From NCBI GenBank assembly GCA_002427885.1, contig DIZI01000008.1, positions 87,184 through 151,183 on the forward strand: 64,000 bases of DNA. Reading direction: 5' to 3'. Position 1 is the first letter of the stretch, and each line of letters starts with the position of its first letter. The position numbers and the translations under genes were made by a program. Source of the stretch: Paludibacter sp. UBA6032 (GTDB lineage Bacteria; Bacteroidota; Bacteroidia; Bacteroidales; Paludibacteraceae). The notes under the pieces are model-generated. The model did not search any database. It worked only from the letters and a program-made list of their open reading frames with translations, and had not been told where the DNA came from. Below are positions 61,898-64,000 of this stretch, in pieces.

Positions 61898-63358
61898 TCA
61901 ATTCTTGTTGATCCACTCATCCATGGCTTTAGCGGCACGTCTGCCATCTCCCATGGCCAGAATAACTGTTGCACCACCTCGCACGATATCGCCTCCGGCA
62001 AAGATAATCGGAACAGCTGATTGCATAGTGTCGTTATTCACAACAACAGTTCCCCATTTGGTTACTTCCAGTCCCTTTACCGATTGAGGTATAAGTGGAT
62101 TTGGCGAAACACCAACACTCACGATAACTTCATCCACTTCGATCAATTCAGTTTTTCCGGCAACTTCAACAGGTGAGCGGCGTCCCGAAGCATCCGGTTC
62201 ACCAAGTTCCATAACCTGTAACAACATGTGGGTAACACGTCCCTGTTCATTTCCAATATATTCAATCGGATTGTGCAACGTCCAGAATTCGATGCCCTCT
62301 TCTTTGGCATGTTTCACTTCTTCCAAACGGGCAGGCATCTCTTTTTCCGAACGACGATACACGATCATTGCACGATCAGCACCAAGTCGTTTGGCTGTAC
62401 GGATAGAGTCCATAGCTGTATTTCCACCGCCAATAACGGCTACTTTTTTACCCTTAAATACCGGAGTATCAGAATCGGGACTTGCTGCATCCATTAGGTT
62501 CACCCGTGTAAGGTATTCATTGGATGACATAACACCCACTAAATTCTCTCCCTTGATATTCATAAAACGGGGTAATCCGGCACCACTAGCAACAAATATC
62601 CCTTTGAATCCGTCGTCTTCCAAATCTTTAATGGTAATGGTTTTACCAACAACGCAATTGGTTACAAAATGAACTCCCATTGCCTGAAGATTTTGAATTT
62701 CCACATCAACAATGTCGTTTGGAAGACGAAATTCTGGAATGCCATATTTTAGTACCCCACCAATTTCATGCAACGCTTCAAAAACGACCACTTCGTAACC
62801 TGATTTAGCCATATCTCCGGCAAAGGCCAATCCGGCAGGACCGGATCCGACAGCAGCAATTTTTATATCATTGGCAGGAGCAACCTGAGGAACCGAAATA
62901 TTGCCGCTTTCACGTTCGTAATCGGCCGCAAAGCGCTCCAGGTGACCAATAGCAACCGATTCTTTATTCATCTTCAGGTGAATGCAACGCTCTTCGCATT
63001 GTTTTTCCTGAGGACAAACCCGACCGCATACTGCCGGCAGGGCGGATGTTTCTTTCAATGTTTTGGCTGCTTCCAGGAATTCACCGCGTTCAATGTTTTT
63101 GATAAAGGTGGGAATACATATTCCAACAGGACAACCTTCCATACAGGTTGGGTTAGCACAGTCCAAACAGCGCTTGGCTTCCAACAGGGCTTGTTCAGGA
63201 GTCAGTCCAAGGTTTACTTCTTCGGTTCTGGTATGACTGCGATATTCAGCGTCCAATTCGGGCATGTGAACACGTGGTATTTCAGTACGTTCTTTGGCTT
63301 TCATTGCGCTGCGCAATTCCGCACGCCACGTTTCGGATCTTTCTGCGTTTATATTCAT
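61898..63358 (-). CDS. Glutamate synthase small-subunit-like flavoprotein (NfnB/SudA)
   Basis: 486 residues. Residues about 80-135 carry two iron-sulfur cysteine groups (CLDCANPTCMEGCPVGICIP and CGRVCPQEKQCEERC). An FAD fold follows (AAVGSGPAGLAFAG near 172), then an NADPH fold with VIGGGNTAMDSIRTAKRLGA and an FAD C-terminal segment IFAGGDIVRGGATVILAMGDGRRAAKAMDEW. This is the GltD/NfnB/SudA architecture. Because the next gene is NfnA/SudB-like rather than a glutamate synthase large subunit, the pair is likely an electron-bifurcating or sulfide/ferredoxin:NADP+ oxidoreductase. Confidence 0.9.
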   Translation of the reverse strand: MNINAERSETWRAELRSAMKAKERTEIPRVHMPELDAEYRSHTRTEEVNLGLTPEQALLEAKRCLDCANPTCMEGCPVGICIPTFIKNIERGEFLEAAKTLKETSALPAVCGRVCPQEKQCEERCIHLKMNKESVAIGHLERFAADYERESGNISVPQVAPANDIKIAAVGSGPAGLAFAGDMAKSGYEVVVFEALHEIGGVLKYGIPEFRLPNDIVDVEIQNLQAMGVHFVTNCVVGKTITIKDLEDDGFKGIFVASGAGLPRFMNIKGENLVGVMSSNEYLTRVNLMDAASPDSDTPVFKGKKVAVIGGGNTAMDSIRTAKRLGADRAMIVYRRSEKEMPARLEEVKHAKEEGIEFWTLHNPIEYIGNEQGRVTHMLLQVMELGEPDASGRRSPVEVAGKTELIEVDEVIVSVGVSPNPLIPQSVKGLEVTKWGTVVVNNDTMQSAVPIIFAGGDIVRGGATVILAMGDGRRAAKAMDEWINKN

Positions 63359-63436
63359 TATATGATTTCTAATTATAAATTACAAATTGTTAGTCAGTTC
63401 ATCGGGAGATAATGGAAATGGTTAAATTGTCAGTTT

Positions 63437-64000
63437 CTACTTGCTGTTCAGCAATGCCTGATAATGTTCATTTTCTTCCCGTTCAATGTCCTTGTAACCA
63501 CCAAGTCGCATCAGCATTTCATCAAAATCAACCAGATGAGCATCAAATTCTGGTCCATCAACACAAACAAATTTCGTTTTTCCACCAACGCTTACCCGGC
63601 AAGCTCCACACATTCCTGTTCCGTCTACCATAATTGTATTCAGTGATGCCAGGGTAGGAACTTCATATTTTTTTGTCAACTGGCTTACAAATTTCATCAT
63701 GATGGCCGGACCGATAGTTACACACAAATCAACTTTCTCGCGGTTTATAACCGACTCTACTCCATTGGTTACTAATCCTTTGGTTCCATAAGATCCATCA
63801 TCGGTCATAACAATTACTTCATCCGAATTTATACGCATTTGTTCTTCCAGAATAATCAGGTCTTTTGTTCGAGCTGCAATAACTGTAATCACACGATTAC
63901 CGGCTTCTTTTAATGCAGCAACAATTGGCATCATAGGAGCCGTTCCAACACCACCACAAGCACAGACTACAGTCCCAAAATTTTCGATATGCGTAGCTCT
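63437..64000 (-). CDS. NfnA/SudB-like FAD/NAD-binding subunit, partial
   Basis: The last 187 residues of a gene that starts beyond the right edge; the reading frame is open to the end of the window. Visible segments are CACGGVGTAPM (nucleotide-binding), CVTIGPAIMMKF, and the 2Fe-2S-type cysteines in GTGMCGACRVSV and KFVCVDGPEFDAHLVD. This is the dihydroorotate-dehydrogenase electron-transfer/NfnA family. It is followed after 78 bases by the NfnB/SudA-like subunit. Confidence 0.88.
   Translation of the reverse strand, partial: RATHIENFGTVVCACGGVGTAPMMPIVAALKEAGNRVITVIAARTKDLIILEEQMRINSDEVIVMTDDGSYGTKGLVTNGVESVINREKVDLCVTIGPAIMMKFVSQLTKKYEVPTLASLNTIMVDGTGMCGACRVSVGGKTKFVCVDGPEFDAHLVDFDEMLMRLGGYKDIEREENEHYQALLNSK

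Overview
The window is a gene-dense, AT-rich stretch of a Bacteroidota chromosome, most likely order Bacteroidales and perhaps near Paludibacter or Dysgonomonas (the family is a guess). Four things support this. There is a type IX secretion gene (porQ) and a secreted protein with a type A C-terminal sorting domain. There is a Bacteroidota-type 58-residue histone H1-like protein. TAnnTTTG -7 promoter boxes occur with no Shine-Dalgarno signal. The gene neighbourhoods are typical: porQ-cmk-ispH-pfkA, lysC-lysA, a two-subunit Nfn/SudAB flavoenzyme, serine palmitoyltransferase and an S46 dipeptidyl peptidase. Most genes are ordinary chromosomal genes. I see no prophage, insertion sequence, CRISPR array or conjugative element.

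Layout. 0-9 kb: a DUF6261-like protein, a T9SS cargo protein, a membrane glycosyltransferase, diaminopimelate decarboxylase (lysA) and aspartate kinase (lysC) on the minus strand, then a secreted GH9 glucanase fused to a NodB-like domain. 9-17.5 kb: tRNA-His, AlkD-like protein, Fur-family regulator, purA, a membrane zinc peptidase, tRNA-Arg(CCG), the histone-like protein, a subclass-B1-type metallo-beta-lactamase, and a pectin pair (PL1 pectate lyase plus PL22-like oligogalacturonate lyase). 17.5-25 kb: a looser accessory region with aldo/keto reductase, SDR, NTF2-like, YdeI-like, DUF4337, MFS transporter, an unknown secreted protein and an ATPase. 25-40 kb: rlmD, an acyltransferase, nadB, Dabb protein, YqaA, DUF6427-like, Dcp-type M3 lipoprotein, ribF, a HAD phosphatase, a CAU-anticodon tRNA with a GIY-YIG cassette, aroE, DedA, a TPR protein and a Nudix hydrolase. 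40-64 kb: a periplasmic TPR protein with a beta-barrel partner, DPP7, pfkA-ispH-cmk-porQ, TonB, hflX, DUF4954, aroA, YkgJ-like protein, serine palmitoyltransferase, an ABC-F protein and Nfn/SudAB, whose second subunit runs off the right edge.

The genes cover amino-acid and aromatic biosynthesis (lysC, lysA, aroE, aroA), NAD, FAD and purine synthesis (nadB, ribF, purA), envelope and secretion (porQ, tonB, TPR/barrel pair, spt), peptide use (DPP7, Dcp) and plant-polysaccharide use (GH9, PL1, PL22).

The strongest unexplained structure is at 35.86-36.41 kb. A small GIY-YIG nuclease gene lies between an intact tRNA and a displaced second copy of that tRNA's 3' two-thirds plus terminator. The nuclease's last codons and stop are read from the displaced tRNA piece. 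In that piece the anticodon region and the T-loop have each been replaced by the same 18-bp perfect palindrome. This looks like a minimal tRNA-targeting selfish element. Other points of interest are paired inverted repeats at both ends of lysA (one encodes the LysA C-terminus), an ABC-F protein whose second nucleotide site has lost its Walker motifs, a possible new B1 beta-lactamase, and a GH9-NodB fusion with an eroded metal site.
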